Positions 22,501 to 32,457 of a DNA stretch of 64,000 bases are shown piece after piece. The first letter of the stretch is position 1, and each line of letters begins with the position of its first letter. The stretch comes from Tridacna crocea (lineage: Eukaryota; Mollusca; Bivalvia; Cardiida; Cardiidae), in contig OX031070.1 in NCBI GenBank assembly GCA_943736015.1, forward strand, positions 42,866,173 to 42,930,172. Direction: 5' to 3'. Both the position numbers and the translations under genes were made by a program. The notes beneath the pieces were generated by a model that saw nothing but the letters and a program-made list of their open reading frames with translations, was not told the DNA's origin and made no database searches.

Positions 22501-23558
22501 GGAGCGTACAATACACATGTCTGTTGTTTCTTATTGGTGGCCGTCTGCTTGGTTTTACAACAGAGGTAAGATAGTTTTAACACTTTGTCACATGCTTAAC
22601 TTTTAATGATAAATGATCTAAATGGAAAATGCCTACCAACGTCTCATCTTTTTCAGCAGTCTTTTCTACCCTTTTAATGACAAATCTTAGTACTTAATAC
22701 ATTACCAAACGACAAAATTTTAGGTTTGTCCAAATCGAAAGCATTTGCAGATGACAAAATAAAAGTGACTGAAAATTTGAAATTTGTTTTGTGAAGGGTA
22801 GAAAACATTGTGGGAAGAGGAGAAAATGCTGGTTACCAGCATTTTCTCCTTTTCCCAAAATGTTTTCTACAGGCTTTTTTCTCGGGGTCGTCAAAAGGAG
22901 GGATTGTGTGGTAATGGGTTAACTCTATCAAACGACAGGATTTTAGCCTTGTTTAAGCTGAAACCAATGACAGATGACAAATGTAACTCTAAATATGAAA
23001 TTTGTGGGAAAAGGCAAAAATGCTGGTAACCAGGATTTTCTCCTTTTCCCACAATGTTTTCTACTCAATCAAACGCACGCTTCATCATTTGATCCACCTT
23101 GGATTTGTCTTCTGCATATTCTTTGAATTTTTACAAGTCCAAAATCTTGTCGTATGTTAAACAGTTATAGCAAGTTTGGGCTCATTTTGTGTTTAAATCC
23201 TTAACCACACAGTCCTGACTTTGTAACCCGATAGAAAAGACTTGAAAACATTGTGAGTAAAGAAAAAAATGCTGACAACCAGCATTTTCTCCTGTTCCCA
23301 CAATATTTTCTTACCTTGTAGAGACAAATTTTACTATTTGCGCTACAGTGTGATATCTGCAAGTGCTTTCAGTTTGAATCAGTCTAACCTTTTTGGGTTC
23401 GGTGAAAGGTTAAAGATTAATACTATTTTCCTCACTCTTACATCTTTTCATGTGTTTTACAGGTCTTTTACATATATCAACATATTAAACAACTTCTGCA
23501 TGAAGATTTACCAGGAAAAACAGATGTAAACAAGCCTAGAGTTACAAATCCGCAATGA
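16447..23558 (+). CDS. CDP-alcohol phosphatidyltransferase family protein, phosphatidylinositol-synthase-like (partial, 6 of probably 7 exons)
   Basis: Exons: 16447-16542, 18348-18403, 19784-19840, 21634-21754, 22393-22565, 23463-23558, all GT...AG and in frame, giving 199 residues to the stop. Numbering from the first visible Gly, the family signature D-x2-D-G-x2-A-R-x8-G-x3-D-x3-D is complete: D32, D35, G36, A39, R40, G49, D53, D57. These residues bind the metal and the CDP-alcohol in characterised members. The leading GYIRLV and the position of the signature match animal phosphatidylinositol synthase (CDIPT, 213 residues), so only about 15-20 N-terminal residues are missing. The middle (TCTHFRGPTWKIPPEEF) differs from CDIPT, so the substrate alcohol is uncertain. 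Several hydrophobic segments indicate a multi-pass membrane enzyme, probably in the ER. The first exon must lie upstream of 16,447 and was not found. Confidence 0.88.
16626..17072. mobile_element. Two MITE A copies in phosphatidyltransferase intron a
   Basis: 16626-16851 (+) ends in TTAA; about 16,879-17,072 (-) has core GCTCGTAAACAGC, a mixed version of the two palindrome types. Confidence 0.75.
17340..17510. repeat. Inverted repeat with an AT-rich loop
   Basis: Arms ACAGGAATTTGACATTCTAT (near 17,364) and its complement (near 17,474), each extended by AAATAAATGAT, enclose a (TA)n stretch. One arm also occurs near 10,290-10,318. Confidence 0.7.
17783..18017 (+). mobile_element. MITE A, complete
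   Basis: TTAA flanks; core outer stem changed (GTGGCAATAAGAG / CTCCCTTTCCCCTC), so it is no longer fully paired. Confidence 0.8.
18348..18403 (+). CDS. CDP-alcohol phosphatidyltransferase exon b (catalytic motif)
   Basis: 56 nt, acceptor acacag|GCTG, donor TTGG|gtaaaa, phase 1 in and phase 0 out. Encodes CDGALARRLNQTSAFGAW, the centre of the CDP-alcohol phosphatidyltransferase signature. Confidence 0.93.
18540..19012. mobile_element. Decayed and intact MITE A copies
   Basis: 18540-18736 has lost its palindrome. 18799-19012 (+) is nearly complete with TTAA at 19009-19012 and core centre GGTTTCC. Confidence 0.75.
19082..19312 (-). mobile_element. MITE A
   Basis: Left TTAA 19082-19085; right end GAAAGAGTTACAGG decayed. 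Core palindrome present with one mismatch. Confidence 0.8.
19418..19645 (+). mobile_element. MITE with CCTTTTCCCAAA ends, flanked by duplicated half-elements
   Basis: TTAA flanks. It sits between two related half-copies, 19,313-19,412 and 19,647-19,746, which share CAAAAATCTTCATTTTC and GAGTTAACAATTTTTGTGT-like sequence. Confidence 0.8.
19784..19840 (+). CDS. CDP-alcohol phosphatidyltransferase exon c
   Basis: 57 nt, 19 codons, acceptor ttcag|TTTG, donor AAGA|gtaagt, phase 0. FDVVIDLISRGALWCFLSR supplies the last two conserved Asp residues of the signature. Confidence 0.93.
20183..20410 (+). mobile_element. MITE A inserted in a SINE-like repeat, TTAA site proven
   Basis: Flanks read ACACCCCCTTTTAA and TTAAAGTCATCATTT. 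The unoccupied version CACCCCCTCTTAAAGTCATC is present at about 21,108-21,127. Confidence 0.92.
20521..20734. mobile_element. MITE subfamily C
   Basis: Starts AAATGACAAATTTTGGACTC and ends GCTTGTTTGGGAAAGGGTTAA. Second palindrome version (AAATTGCTCG), but the right inner arm reads TAGCCCCCGTCC, so the centre is damaged. Confidence 0.8.
20846..21065 (+). mobile_element. MITE A inserted in a SINE-like repeat, TTAA site proven
   Basis: Flanks read GGTATTGTATTTAA and TTAAATCAGGACGAAG. Unoccupied versions (TATTGTATTTAAATCGGG, TATTGTATTTAAATTGGG) occur near 20,123 and 21,380. Confidence 0.92.
21634..21754 (+). CDS. CDP-alcohol phosphatidyltransferase exon d
   Basis: 121 nt, acceptor gacag|TGGGG, donor AAAG|gtatgg, phase 0 in and phase 1 out. 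Encodes a hydrophobic stretch (WGYIVMMVEWLTFTC) and a Pro-rich loop (GPTWKIPPEEFP) not obviously shared with vertebrate CDIPT. A partial MITE ends about 30 bp upstream. Confidence 0.88.
22083..22307 (-). mobile_element. MITE A
   Basis: Right TTAA 22304-22307; left end decayed. Core centre GGCAACC. Confidence 0.8.
22393..22565 (+). CDS. CDP-alcohol phosphatidyltransferase exon e
   Basis: 173 nt, acceptor aacag|GTTTT, donor AGAG|gtaaga, phase 1 in and phase 0 out. Encodes two hydrophobic segments (YAITGIFVLPLWLYGM and CLLFLIGGRLLGF). Confidence 0.9.
22694..22922 (+). mobile_element. MITE A, complete
   Basis: TTAA flanks; the right TTAA (22919-22922) is shared with the following fold-back copy. 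Confidence 0.85.
22919..23168. mobile_element. Fold-back MITE chimera
   Basis: Long arm at the left (TCAAACGACAGGATTTTAG) and an inverted long arm at the right (AAGTCCAAAATCTTGTCG) around a partly lost palindrome. Confidence 0.7.
23205..23416 (-). mobile_element. MITE A ending just before the last phosphatidyltransferase exon
   Basis: Diverged arms, core GCTGACAACCAGC. Its right TTAA lies about 45 bp upstream of the exon at 23463. Confidence 0.7.
23463..23558 (+). CDS. CDP-alcohol phosphatidyltransferase exon f (C-terminus, stop)
   Basis: 96 nt including TGA at 23556-23558; acceptor tacag|GTC. Encodes VFYIYQHIKQLLHEDLPG and a short polar tail. No clear AATAAA signal follows closely on the + strand. 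Confidence 0.88.
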   Translation, partial: VFYIYQHIKQLLHEDLPGKTDVNKPRVTNPQ

Positions 23559-23981
23559 CAGGAAACTTGAGGAGTTTATTTCTTATATTAAATTATCTAC
23601 CTATATCAGAAGCACATCTATTTAGCTTTGCTTTTTTATCCTCTGCACAAATAGTTTAATGATTCGGCTGCTACTATAGACTGATTGAAAATTGCTTTTA
23701 TACTGATTACAAACATTTTTCAGACAACCAATTTTGCTGTTTTCAAGGGCAATATAGTGAAAAATGTTTTGGTATCTTAATTCCTTACCTCATAATTCAC
23801 AAATCCCACCATTTTAGCATTATTAGATTTGTTGTCTGCAAATACTTTCAATTTGGACCAGTCTAAAATGTTGTCTGATAAAGAGTTAATTTGCTTCTCT
23901 CTGCAGAACTGTTTTTAATGAGTCACTTATAGACTGATTGAAAACGCTTTGAAAACAACAGTTTTACTTTTCACAAGGCTA

Positions 23982-24206
23982 TTAACTCTTTACCAAACAA
24001 CAAAATTTCAGACTTGTCCAAATTGAAAGTAGTTGCAAACAATAAATTAAAAGTGGCAAAAATGAAACAATTTTCCTTTTTAGAACAGAAAACATTGTGA
24101 GGAAAGCAGAAAATGCTGGTTATTAGCATTTTCTCCTTTTCTCGCATTTTAAAAGGTCTAGTTTCTTAGGGTCGTTAGAAGCCGAGATTGTGTGGTAAAG
24201 GGTTAA
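23982..24206 (+). mobile_element. MITE A, complete
   Basis: TTAA flanks; core centre TGGTTATTAGC, right stem eroded. Confidence 0.8.
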
Positions 24207-24799
24207 ATGACATTTTTTGGGTGGCTTTATCCTGCACCACATAAAGTTACCAGAGTTTTAATGATCCTTACAGAGAAGGCTTTTAAAAACATTGTGGGAA
24301 GAGGAGAAAATGCTTGTAACAAGCATTTTCTCCTTTTTCCCCACAATGTTTTCAGCTCTTTTAAAGACAAATGGCATCATTTTCAAGCCACATAACATTT
24401 ATTGCCTGCAAACTATTTCAACATGAACAGGTCTGAAATTTTTATGTTTGGTTAAGAGTTAAAATATTTTATAGCAAGACAGTACTTTAGGTCAGGATAG
24501 TTCCACAAAAAAAACCATGACTGTTTGAAATTACATGTATTTGAATAAGGCTGAGATTTGAACCATTTTCTATGTCAATTCTTTTCCTTTTTACAGTATT
24601 AATCCAGATAAATAGATCTAAAAGACGAAAATCGAAAGTTTGAATCTTTTACAAAAGACAGTTTTAAAGCTTAGCTAATGTACAAATATTGAAAGACTAA
24701 ATGCATGTTTAGATTTGTTTGCAGAAATAGCTTTTATTTTTTTCAGAGATTTTTATGTATTTCATATTTTATTTTTAATATATTTTTATTTACGCTTTT

Positions 24800-25215
24800 C
24801 CTAATGTAACCAGCATTTTCTCCTTTTCTTATAATGTCAAATCAAATATCAAATTTCAGTTTTGAAGTTGCCACATTTTGTTGTCTGCAAATACTTTCAA
24901 TTCGGATTAATCCAAAATTTTGTCGTTTGGTAAAGAGATAACTCATTACCAAACAACAAAATTTTAGTTTTGTCCAAATTGAAAGCGTTTGCAGATGACA
25001 AAATAAAAGTGTCTGAAATTTGTTTTTGTGAAGGGTAGAAAACAATTGAATTGAAAGCATTTGCAAATGACAGTTTCAATGTGGTCCATATGAAATGATT
25101 TTCCCTAGATAGGGTAAAAAACATTGTGGGAAAAGGAGAAAATGCTGGTAATCAGCATTTTCTCCTTTTCTGACAATGTTTTCTAACAGCTTCTTTCTCA
25201 GGGTTGTCAAAAGTC
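24800..25215. mobile_element. Rearranged MITE A fragments
   Basis: Several arm pieces in both orientations and one near-intact palindrome (25,120-25,182). No complete TTAA-bounded copy. Confidence 0.6.
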
Positions 25216-25379
25216 ATCACATAGTTATGGATCTATGAAATCCATTTCGTCAAACAGCTGGCAGAATCTATCGATAAACTGGTCCTTTGACATATAGACA
25301 ACTAACCAATAACCTGTGCAGTTTGCATGGGCTGATATTGGTTGATATGTTATGCATAATTATGCAAATGTATCATATA

Positions 25380-25560
25380 CAGTTAAACGTGTGTTAAAGA
25401 CCACCTGTATTAAGAGACCACCTGCTTTAAGAGACCACTGTTCTGATACAACAACCCTTCTTACATTAACCTAATAACCTGTATTGTAAGACCACCTGCT
25501 GTAAGAGCCCGATTTTAGTACTTCCCTTGATGGTCTCTGAATAAAGGTTGTATTGTATAT
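25380..25560. repeat. Interspersed repeat with AAGAGACCACCTG units
   Basis: Contains TTAAAGACCACCTG, TTAAGAGACCACCTG and TTAAGAGACCACTG in short order and ends GGTCTCTGAATAAAGG. The style is common in invertebrate genomes; class not assigned. Confidence 0.6.
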
Positions 25561-25600
25561 AGAAGGGAATATTTATTATTGAAGCAGTGTAGATAATCTT

Positions 25601-26174
25601 TTAACCCTTTACCTTGAAACAAAATTCTGGACATGTCCAATTGGAAAGCACTGGTGGACCACAAATAAGATGCTGCTCACATTATGATTTCTGCCTTCGA
25701 TAGGGTAGAAAACATTGTAGGGAAAGGAGAAAATGCTGGTTACCAGCATTTTCTCCTTTTCCCACAAGGTTTTCTAAATCCTGCTCTTTCAGAGTCGATA
25801 AAAGTCTGGATTCTGTGGTAAAGGGTTAGTGTGAGCTGAAGGAGGAGGTTTGTCTTTGAAAGGATAGATTTTTTTTGTCTAACAGCCAGCTTAAGTCTGA
25901 AGTAGAATGGTCCTTTGACATGCAGAAAATATACCAGAAGATGCGTCAACTCTTTACCAAACAACAAAATTCTGGACTGGTCCAAGTTGAAAGCATTTAC
26001 AGACCCCAAAATTATAGTGGCTCTATGATTGAAATTTGTTTTGGGAAGGGTAGAAAACATTGTGGGAAAAGGAGAAAATGCTGGTTACCAGCATTTTCTC
26101 CTTTTCCCACAATATTTTTTAAGGCTTTCTTTCTCAGGGTCGTTAAAAGTCGGGATTGAGTGGTAAAGGGTTAA
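25601..26174 (+). mobile_element. Two MITE A copies
   Basis: 25601-25829 and 25946-26174, both long arm left, cores intact. They are separated by 116 bp that includes the hairpin-repeat phrase GGTCCTTTGACATGCAG. Confidence 0.8.
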
Positions 26175-26374
26175 ACCTCCTTTTCCCAGAGCATGGCCTC
26201 TAATTGTGTAATTAGTTTATTGTATGTTCAAAAAACATTCCAGATTTTATTATTTTGCTCAAACCTGATTTTGTGTTATTATTTTTGTTTTATTGTTAAA
26301 TACCGACTTACTGAGCAGGTTATGACACTGTATTTGATGCTTTCTGATAACTTACCGACACATATCGATCGACA

Positions 26375-26850
26375 TAATTATATCGGTGAAATATTTTTCG
26401 ATATTTCATGGTTATGACCAGTGAAAAAGAACGCTTGTTATATTCCATCTCTTCAATTGAAGACGGAAATAGTTGTTCCCGTGCACTAGTTACCAGGGTA
26501 AAATGCGCGTGCCTCATAACCAAATGGAAATATTTTTACATAATTTAACATAATTTACCTTATATTTCTCGCGCTTGACTTAATTTTGTAATGCCTTGCT
26601 ATGAAGATGGGGTATGCCACAGGGAAAAACCGAAAAGAACTGTTCTTGATTTTGATGTAGTTTTCCCCCAGAAAGGGTTAAACATGTAATCAATAAAACA
26701 TTTTTTATCTATGAAAGATCGAAATTTATTTCATCTTGTGATCATCGATATTTTGTTATGGCTGTGCCACTTGTGAAAATATTACCAATGATGTTCACCC
26801 AATGACATAAATTTCAATCTTTCATCGTAAAAATCAAATATCTATTCATT
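26375..26850. repeat. Interspersed repeat, second copy at 42,530-42,945
   Basis: Shares TTTTTCGATATT, GTAATGC.TTGCTATG, GAAAAGAACTGT and an inverted pair around GAAAGATCGAAATTTATTTC with the other copy. No coding capacity seen. Confidence 0.7.
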
Positions 26851-26886
26851 TCATACTGTTATAATTTTACAGAAACCAAACTTTTT

Positions 26887-27032
26887 AACTCTTTAACCCA
26901 TTACCACACAATCCCTACTTTTGATGACCCTGAGAAGCCTTTAGAAAACATTGGGGGGAAAGGAGAAAATGCTGGTAACCATTTTTCTCTCTCAGGGTCA
27001 TTAAAAGTCAGGATTGTATGGTAAAGAGTTAA
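26887..27032. mobile_element. Fold-back MITE with short arms at both ends
   Basis: 146 bp. Left CACAATCCCTACTTTTG and right CAAAAGT..GGATTGTATGG-type arms are the same arm inverted; the palindrome is half deleted. TTAA at 27029-27032. Confidence 0.75.
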
Positions 27033-27036
27033 AGAG

Positions 27037-27184
27037 TTAACTCATTACCACACAATCCCTACTTTTGACGCCCTGGAGAAAGAAGCCTGTAGAAAACATT
27101 GTGGGAAAAGGAGAAAATGCTCGTCATCTGCAAATGCCTTCAATTTGGACCAGTCTAAAATTTTGTCGTTTGGTAATGAGTTAA
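27037..27184. mobile_element. MITE A with half the palindrome deleted
   Basis: Goes from GAGAAAATGCTCGT directly into CATCTGCAAATGCC of the long arm; TTAA flanks retained. Confidence 0.75.
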
Positions 27185-27272
27185 TATGTAACTTGTACAC
27201 TGTTTTTTATAAAAACAAACACAACTTGAGTCTCATCATACTCTACGTTACCTGTTAAAGTAGGCCTGTGGG

Positions 27273-27874
27273 TTAACCCTATTCCAAACAATTGCGTGCT
27301 TCAACCTGCTAACAGATAACAAAATTCTAGCTGTATCCAGATTCAAAACATTTGCAGGGGACAATTTCAGCATGCAATGGGGCAACTTTTCTTAAGTAGG
27401 GTAGAAAACATTGTGGGGAAAGGAGAAAATGCTGGTTACCAGCATTTTCTCCTTTTCCCACAATGTTTTCAAAAATCTTCTTTCCAAAGGTTGTTAAAAG
27501 TCAGCATTGCATGGTGAAGAGATAAGCACCCTGGCTATGGAAAGAGAGCTTGTGAAGAGAGCTTGTGAAAACACTACGGGAACAGGAGAAAATGCTGGTA
27601 GCATGGTTTTCTCACATTCCCTCAATGTTTTCTACCCTTTTAATCCATTACCACACAATCCCTGTTTTTTACGACCCCGAGAAAGAAGCCTTTAAAAAGG
27701 CAAAGCAATGTGGGAAAAGGAGAAAATGCTAGTAAACAACATTTTGTCCTTTTCCCACAATGTTTTCTACCCTTAATATAACAAATTTCAAATTTTCAGT
27801 AACGTTTATTTTGTTGTCTGCAAATGGTTTTGATTTTGACAAACCTGAATTTGTGTTGTTTGGTAAAGAGTTCA
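27273..27874. mobile_element. Three MITE A copies
   Basis: 27273-27525 (+) with a perfect core, about 27,555-27,640 partial, and 27640-27874 (-) with TTAA on the left and TTCA on the right. Confidence 0.7.
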
Positions 27875-28190
27875 AGAGAACTTGTTAAGAAAGCTGTATC
27901 TAATTTGTATGCAAGCGCTTTAAACTTATCTAAAAACTTAGTTGTCTGTTCAAAAATTGAAAAATACTAATATAAAATCAAAAATTCTTTTGCTCAAAAG
28001 TTTTAGCGATACATGTATTTGCTTATGTTTCAACTTGTTTGAAATAAAATTCATACTAAAGCCATTTTGTGACTGATTTTTTTTTTTAATGCATAGTGAC
28101 TTTGATTTTGATAACAGATTTTGACATGTAACCAGTATTTTCTCCTTTTCCCTAAAGGTTCTTTTTCGCTAGCAAGACAAATTCATCACT

Positions 28191-28420
28191 TTAATCCTTT
28201 TACTCCACAGATACTCATTTCTACGCATTGTTTGTAGGAGCCTTTGGAAAACATTGTGGCAAAAGGTGAAATTGCTCGTGACGAGCAATTTCACTTTTTG
28301 CCACAATGTTTTCTACACTATCAAAAGGTGTCATATACACATAAGAAACAGCATCATCCTTGCTGTTATTTAGGGTCAATTAGAGATACCATAGAAAGGC
28401 CTTATGGGGTAAAGGGTTAA
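28191..28420. mobile_element. MITE subfamily B, complete
   Basis: TTAA flanks, left end TACTCCACAGATACTCATTT, core AAATTGCTCGTGACGAGC, right end CTTATGGGGTAAAGGG. Good reference for the B type. Confidence 0.88.
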
Positions 28421-28491
28421 GCTACATTCATGTTGTCGTCTGCAAATTCTCTCAATTTGGTCGAGTCCAAACTTTGACATTAGGTAAAGGA

Positions 28492-28720
28492 TTAACTCTT
28501 TACCACACAATCCCAACTTTTGACGACCCTGAGAAAGAAGCCTTTTGAAAACATTGTGGGAAAAGGAGAAAATGCTGGTAACCAGCATTTTCTTCTTTTC
28601 CCACAATTTTTTGTACCCTTCTCAAAACAAACTTTAATTTTTCAGCCACGTTTATTTTGTCATCTGCAAATGCTTTCAATTTGGACCAGTCTAAAATATT
28701 GTCGTTTGGTAATGGGTTAA
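28492..28720 (-). mobile_element. MITE A, complete
   Basis: TTAA flanks, core centre GGTAACC, near-consensus in both arms. Confidence 0.88.
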
Positions 28721-28924
28721 ACTAAAAGAGTTCCAAGAGAATGAAATCAATTTTTCAGTCCAGTAAGGAAGTAAACAGCTTGTTGGTTCTCTAAATATCT
28801 ACCAAAACATGAAAAGTTTATATACAAGGTCAAACTGCATATTATTTCATCTGATCTTGATCTAAATCATTCACAAAGAAGATCAAAAATATAACTTTTA
28901 CAGGTCTTGAGTTAGGAACAGTAG

Positions 28925-29050
28925 AATCCTGGTAGCTCAGTTGGGTAGCGTACAGGACTTGAAAACAGGAGGGTCACTGGTTGGATTCCTGGCTCACCCA
29001 TTTTCTGTCTGAGGATTGATAGTAATTGTGACAGGATTCCTTCCTCTCAC
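28925..29050 (+). mobile_element. SINE family 2 head (tRNA-like)
   Basis: GGTAGCTCAGTTGGG (A-box-like) and GGTTGGATTCC (B-box-like), followed by GAGGATTGATAGTAATTGTG as in the other family 2 copies. A family 1 head (GTAGCCAAGTGG..GACTCATGACCTG) follows at 29,053-29,130. Confidence 0.7.
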
Positions 29051-29354
29051 ATCGCTGACCAGGGTAGCCAAGTGGTTGGCAAATCCGACTCATGACCTGA
29101 TGGTGGCAAGTTTGATGCTCTGTTGAGGCAAATTTCCAGTGATTTTTTTTGTCTCTACCTCTGATGCATGAAAGGAAAGAAGTCAGTGACTTGAAATGAA
29201 GGCTACGCCAGTGCTGGTTTGTGAAAGCCAGGAAAGGAAGAGAAAGGGTGTAAGAATAGAGCAAAGGTGAACCAGGTGAAGATTAAACAGCTTAGGCCTG
29301 GAGGAGGAAGTACAGATTGGGAGAGAATGGGGATGTCGGTGCCGTAATACTAAT

Positions 29355-29520
29355 GATTGATTATATGGGCTTTATCCCTGTTTTCAACATTATCCCACTT
29401 ATTTCGTGGCAGCCAGTGCACCTGTCGATGCTTTCCTGAAGTTTCTTTCACTAGTGCATCTATTGAACCAATTGGTCATAAGTTAGATATGCCAACCAAT
29501 TGGCCACCCTGCCAGGTGGA
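29355..29520. repeat. SINE family 2 fragment
   Basis: Contains GATTGATTATATGGGC, CAGCCAGTGCACCTG and ATGCTTTCCTG shared with family 2 copies. Confidence 0.6.
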
Positions 29521-29787
29521 GTCTAATTGAATTCATCTGGTTTTGATTACAAAAATCTGCAAAATAAATTTTTCTTGATGGAAGTTGGTTCAATAGATAA
29601 AAAAAACATTATCAATGTCCTTTAACAAGTTTTATTACAGAAAATATGCACCTCATTAATTATCCCATAACATCATTCATAGGGTTGAAGAATTCAAGGC
29701 TCCCCACAACAGATTAAAATTTAAAAAAAAATAAAATATATGTATATATTATGAGCCATGCTCTGTGAAAAGAGGACTTAATATATT

Positions 29788-29855
29788 GTGAAAAGTTTTG
29801 ACCCAGGTCAGCCTGCGCAGTATGCGCAGGCTGACCTGGGTGAAAACTTTTCACT
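29788..29855. repeat. Hairpin repeat with GGTCAGCCTGCGCA core
   Basis: AAAAGTTTTGACCCAGG... pairs with ...CCTGGGTGAAAACTTTT around GCGCAGTATGCGC. Related hairpins: 5,550-5,612, 37,450-37,520 and 39,745-39,785. Confidence 0.75.
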
Positions 29856-29899
29856 ATTCGTACAATTTCGGTATCTCCAAGGATCACTCTACCTCATGA

Positions 29900-30122
29900 T
29901 TAACTCTTTACTCCATACATGTAGATACTCATTTCTATGCATTGCTTGTAGTAGCCTTTGGAAAACATTGTGGCTAAAGGTGAAATTGCTCGTGACGAGC
30001 AATTTCACCTTTTGTCACAATGTTTTCTATGCTATCAAAAGGAGTTATATACACGTAAGAAACAGCTTCATGCTTGCTGTTATTTAGGGTCAATAAGAGA
30101 TACCACAGAAATGCCTTATGGG
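29900..30122. mobile_element. MITE subfamily B
   Basis: Left TTAA; core AAATTGCTCGTGACGAGC; right end stops at CTTATGGGATAAA. Confidence 0.8.
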
Positions 30123-30947
30123 ATAAACACAGCTGTTAAAAAATTGACTGTTAAGGATTCATTAGAATGCAATGGCTTGCATTAATCCCCTTTTGCCAGA
30201 GCATGGCTCAATTTTAAAATTGATAACCAAACAGGCACCGTAAAATGCTCATATTATTAAAAATAAATTTGTCCATGGTATTGTTTAAAATCAACCGGTT
30301 GTTTGGGGAAATCATGCAATATTTTTAGTCGCCAAGTGTGGCTGCAAGATTGAACCTTTCTCATTGATAAAATTTTAGACTTCTAATACATGAAGAAAGT
30401 CTAATGTATAAGTGCTTTGAACATAATTGAATCTAAAGTTTTGTAAACTTTCAGTATGTTCCCATTTACTGCTGCAAAATAATTATGATTCTCAACTAAA
30501 TGACTAAAATTTTTTACTTCAATATTTGAAGAGCATCTCTGTTGTGTCATTCTACAAGTACTTTGAACATGAGTCTAAAATATTGTCACCTTTCTGAATC
30601 ATGTGCATACACATTTTTACTATGTAAACAGTGTGGAAAAAGGATAAATGTTCATAATCAGCAATTTCTTCGGCCACAATATTGTCATGATTGTGTTATA
30701 CCTTACTTTACCTTGATTACATTTAACTGTGTGTTTTAAAGCTTTCTACTGCAATTTGTTCCAGATAGTACAAAAGGAACACATACTGTATGACATTTCA
30801 ACGTCAAGGATTTTAGAAGTAATCTGTCTAGACAGATGGACAGACAATACAAAAACTATTTCCCTCTGCCTTCAACGGGGAAATAATAAGAGTTCAATAT
30901 TAGCTGATATGGACATAAAAAAAGTGGATAAAAACTGTCACTTGTTA

Positions 30948-31128
30948 TCCCTTTACTCCATAGATACTCATTTTGACGTATCAAAAACAGACAGCTTTTG
31001 AAAACATTGTGGGAAAAGGAGAAATTGCTCGTAACGAGCAATTTCTCCTTTTTCCACAATGTTTTCTACTCAATCAGATATTTGTATCCTCATTTGTCCA
31101 TTTTTTTGATATCATATCTTTATTTGTT
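30948..31128. mobile_element. MITE subfamily B2, 3'-truncated
   Basis: CCATAGATACTCATTTTGACG left arm and core GCTCGTAACGAGC as in 5621-5854; the right terminus is missing. Confidence 0.75.
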
Positions 31129-31600
31129 ATAAACATATTTTGAAAACTTGCCAAAACCAATTCTAGTTATGTGTAACTTTATGGATTGAAAGAATTAAAA
31201 AGTAAAGAAAGACTGAGTAGATCATTTAAAAAAACATGGAAGACACAAAAAGGACAGGGCAATTTTCTATCACAAATATTGATAAAAAGCTTCTAACTAT
31301 ACAACAAATTGTTGGACTAGTCTAAATTGAAAGCATTTGTAGACAACAAAATTAACTAGAGCTGTCACTGAATGTGACTTTATACCCAGGCCAGCGCTTT
31401 GACATAAACTGGGGAAAGCAATGGCTAAGTTTTCTTGACTTGGCAAAGCCGCAAGTGAAAGTATGGCTTTTGCTTTTTACGAGATGGAGGAAATTTCAAT
31501 ATGCACTGAAATAAGCAATAGTCCTATTCCATTTATACTCTTTGCCATAATCTTTCTTTCCACATTGAATTTTTGCTCATCTAGAAAAATATGTGTCTTT

Positions 31601-31828
31601 TTAACCCTTTTCCACACAATGATGACTTATAACACCTCTAAAAGAGAAAGCTTTTGAAAACATTGCAGGAAAATGAGAAAATGCTGGTAACCATCATTTT
31701 CTCCTATTCCCGCAATGTTTTCTACCCTGCTGGAAACAAATTTCTATTTTTCAGTTACATTTATCTAGTAGTCTGCAATTGCTTTCAATTTGGACCAGTC
31801 TGAAATTTTGTCATTTGGTAAAGCTTTA
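31601..31828 (-). mobile_element. MITE A
   Basis: Left TTAA; right TTAA decayed to CTTTA; core GCTGGTAACCATC with a stem mismatch. Confidence 0.8.
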
Positions 31829-31905
31829 TGTGAAAAAAGATCGACTCGATCTAGCTGGATATGGACTAGCTGTGATAATGACGTCATGAGTGATGATGAC
31901 TATGT

Positions 31906-32078
31906 CAGTAAACATGTCGGTAAACATGTCGGTAAACATGTCAGTAAACATGTCAGTAACCACATCAATAAGTAAACCTGTCAGTCAGTAAACCTGTCAG
32001 TCAGTAACCACGTCAGTTAACATGCCAATAAACATGTCGGCAAACATGTCCGTCAGTAAACATGTCAGTAAACATAAT
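31906..32078. repeat. 12-bp minisatellite (GTAAACATGTCR)
   Basis: About a dozen imperfect 12-bp units, some with insertions of CAGT. In one frame it reads KHVG/KHVS repeats, an open frame of 61 codons (31,790-31,975) that I regard as incidental. Confidence 0.85.
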
Positions 32079-32151
32079 GTTCATCCCCTAAAAATTCATT
32101 TTTATAAAAAAGATATATCTATAAAAATCCATGGTCCATGTACATCTAAAC

Positions 32152-32457
32152 AATTGATTGATTGTATGGTGTTTAACGCTGTTTTAAACATTATTTCAGT
32201 AATATCGCAGCAGCCAGTGCACCTATCCATGCTTTCTTGGAGTTTCTGTTTCCAGTACTCTGCACAATATCCTTCCCAAGCCACTGGCTGCTTTCCCACA
32301 TAAATATCATTGAAACAACAATCAGTGATGAGAGAGGAACGAAACCTATCACAATGGCTACCATAAATCCTCGGAAAGAATTGGCCAAGCTGGGGATCAA
32401 ACTCACGACACCCAGTTCTCTAGTCCTGTACAGTACGGTCTAAGCTACTGGGGCTCA
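32152..32457 (-). mobile_element. SINE family 2
   Basis: TGATTGATTGTATGGTG tail at the left, tRNA-like head at the right on the - strand (CTGAGCCCCAGTAGCTTAG). Lies just downstream of the RNFT stop. Confidence 0.75.

Noticed and set aside
28925-29000. Functional tRNA gene
   Set aside because: A- and B-box-like sequences are present but the cloverleaf is imperfect and the sequence continues into SINE body; other copies carry insertion duplications.
30729-31001. 90-codon + strand frame
   Set aside because: No family match, no splice context, and it runs into a B2-type MITE.
31790-31975. Protein with KHVG/KHVS repeats
   Set aside because: A 12-bp minisatellite explains the frame; no upstream gene structure.
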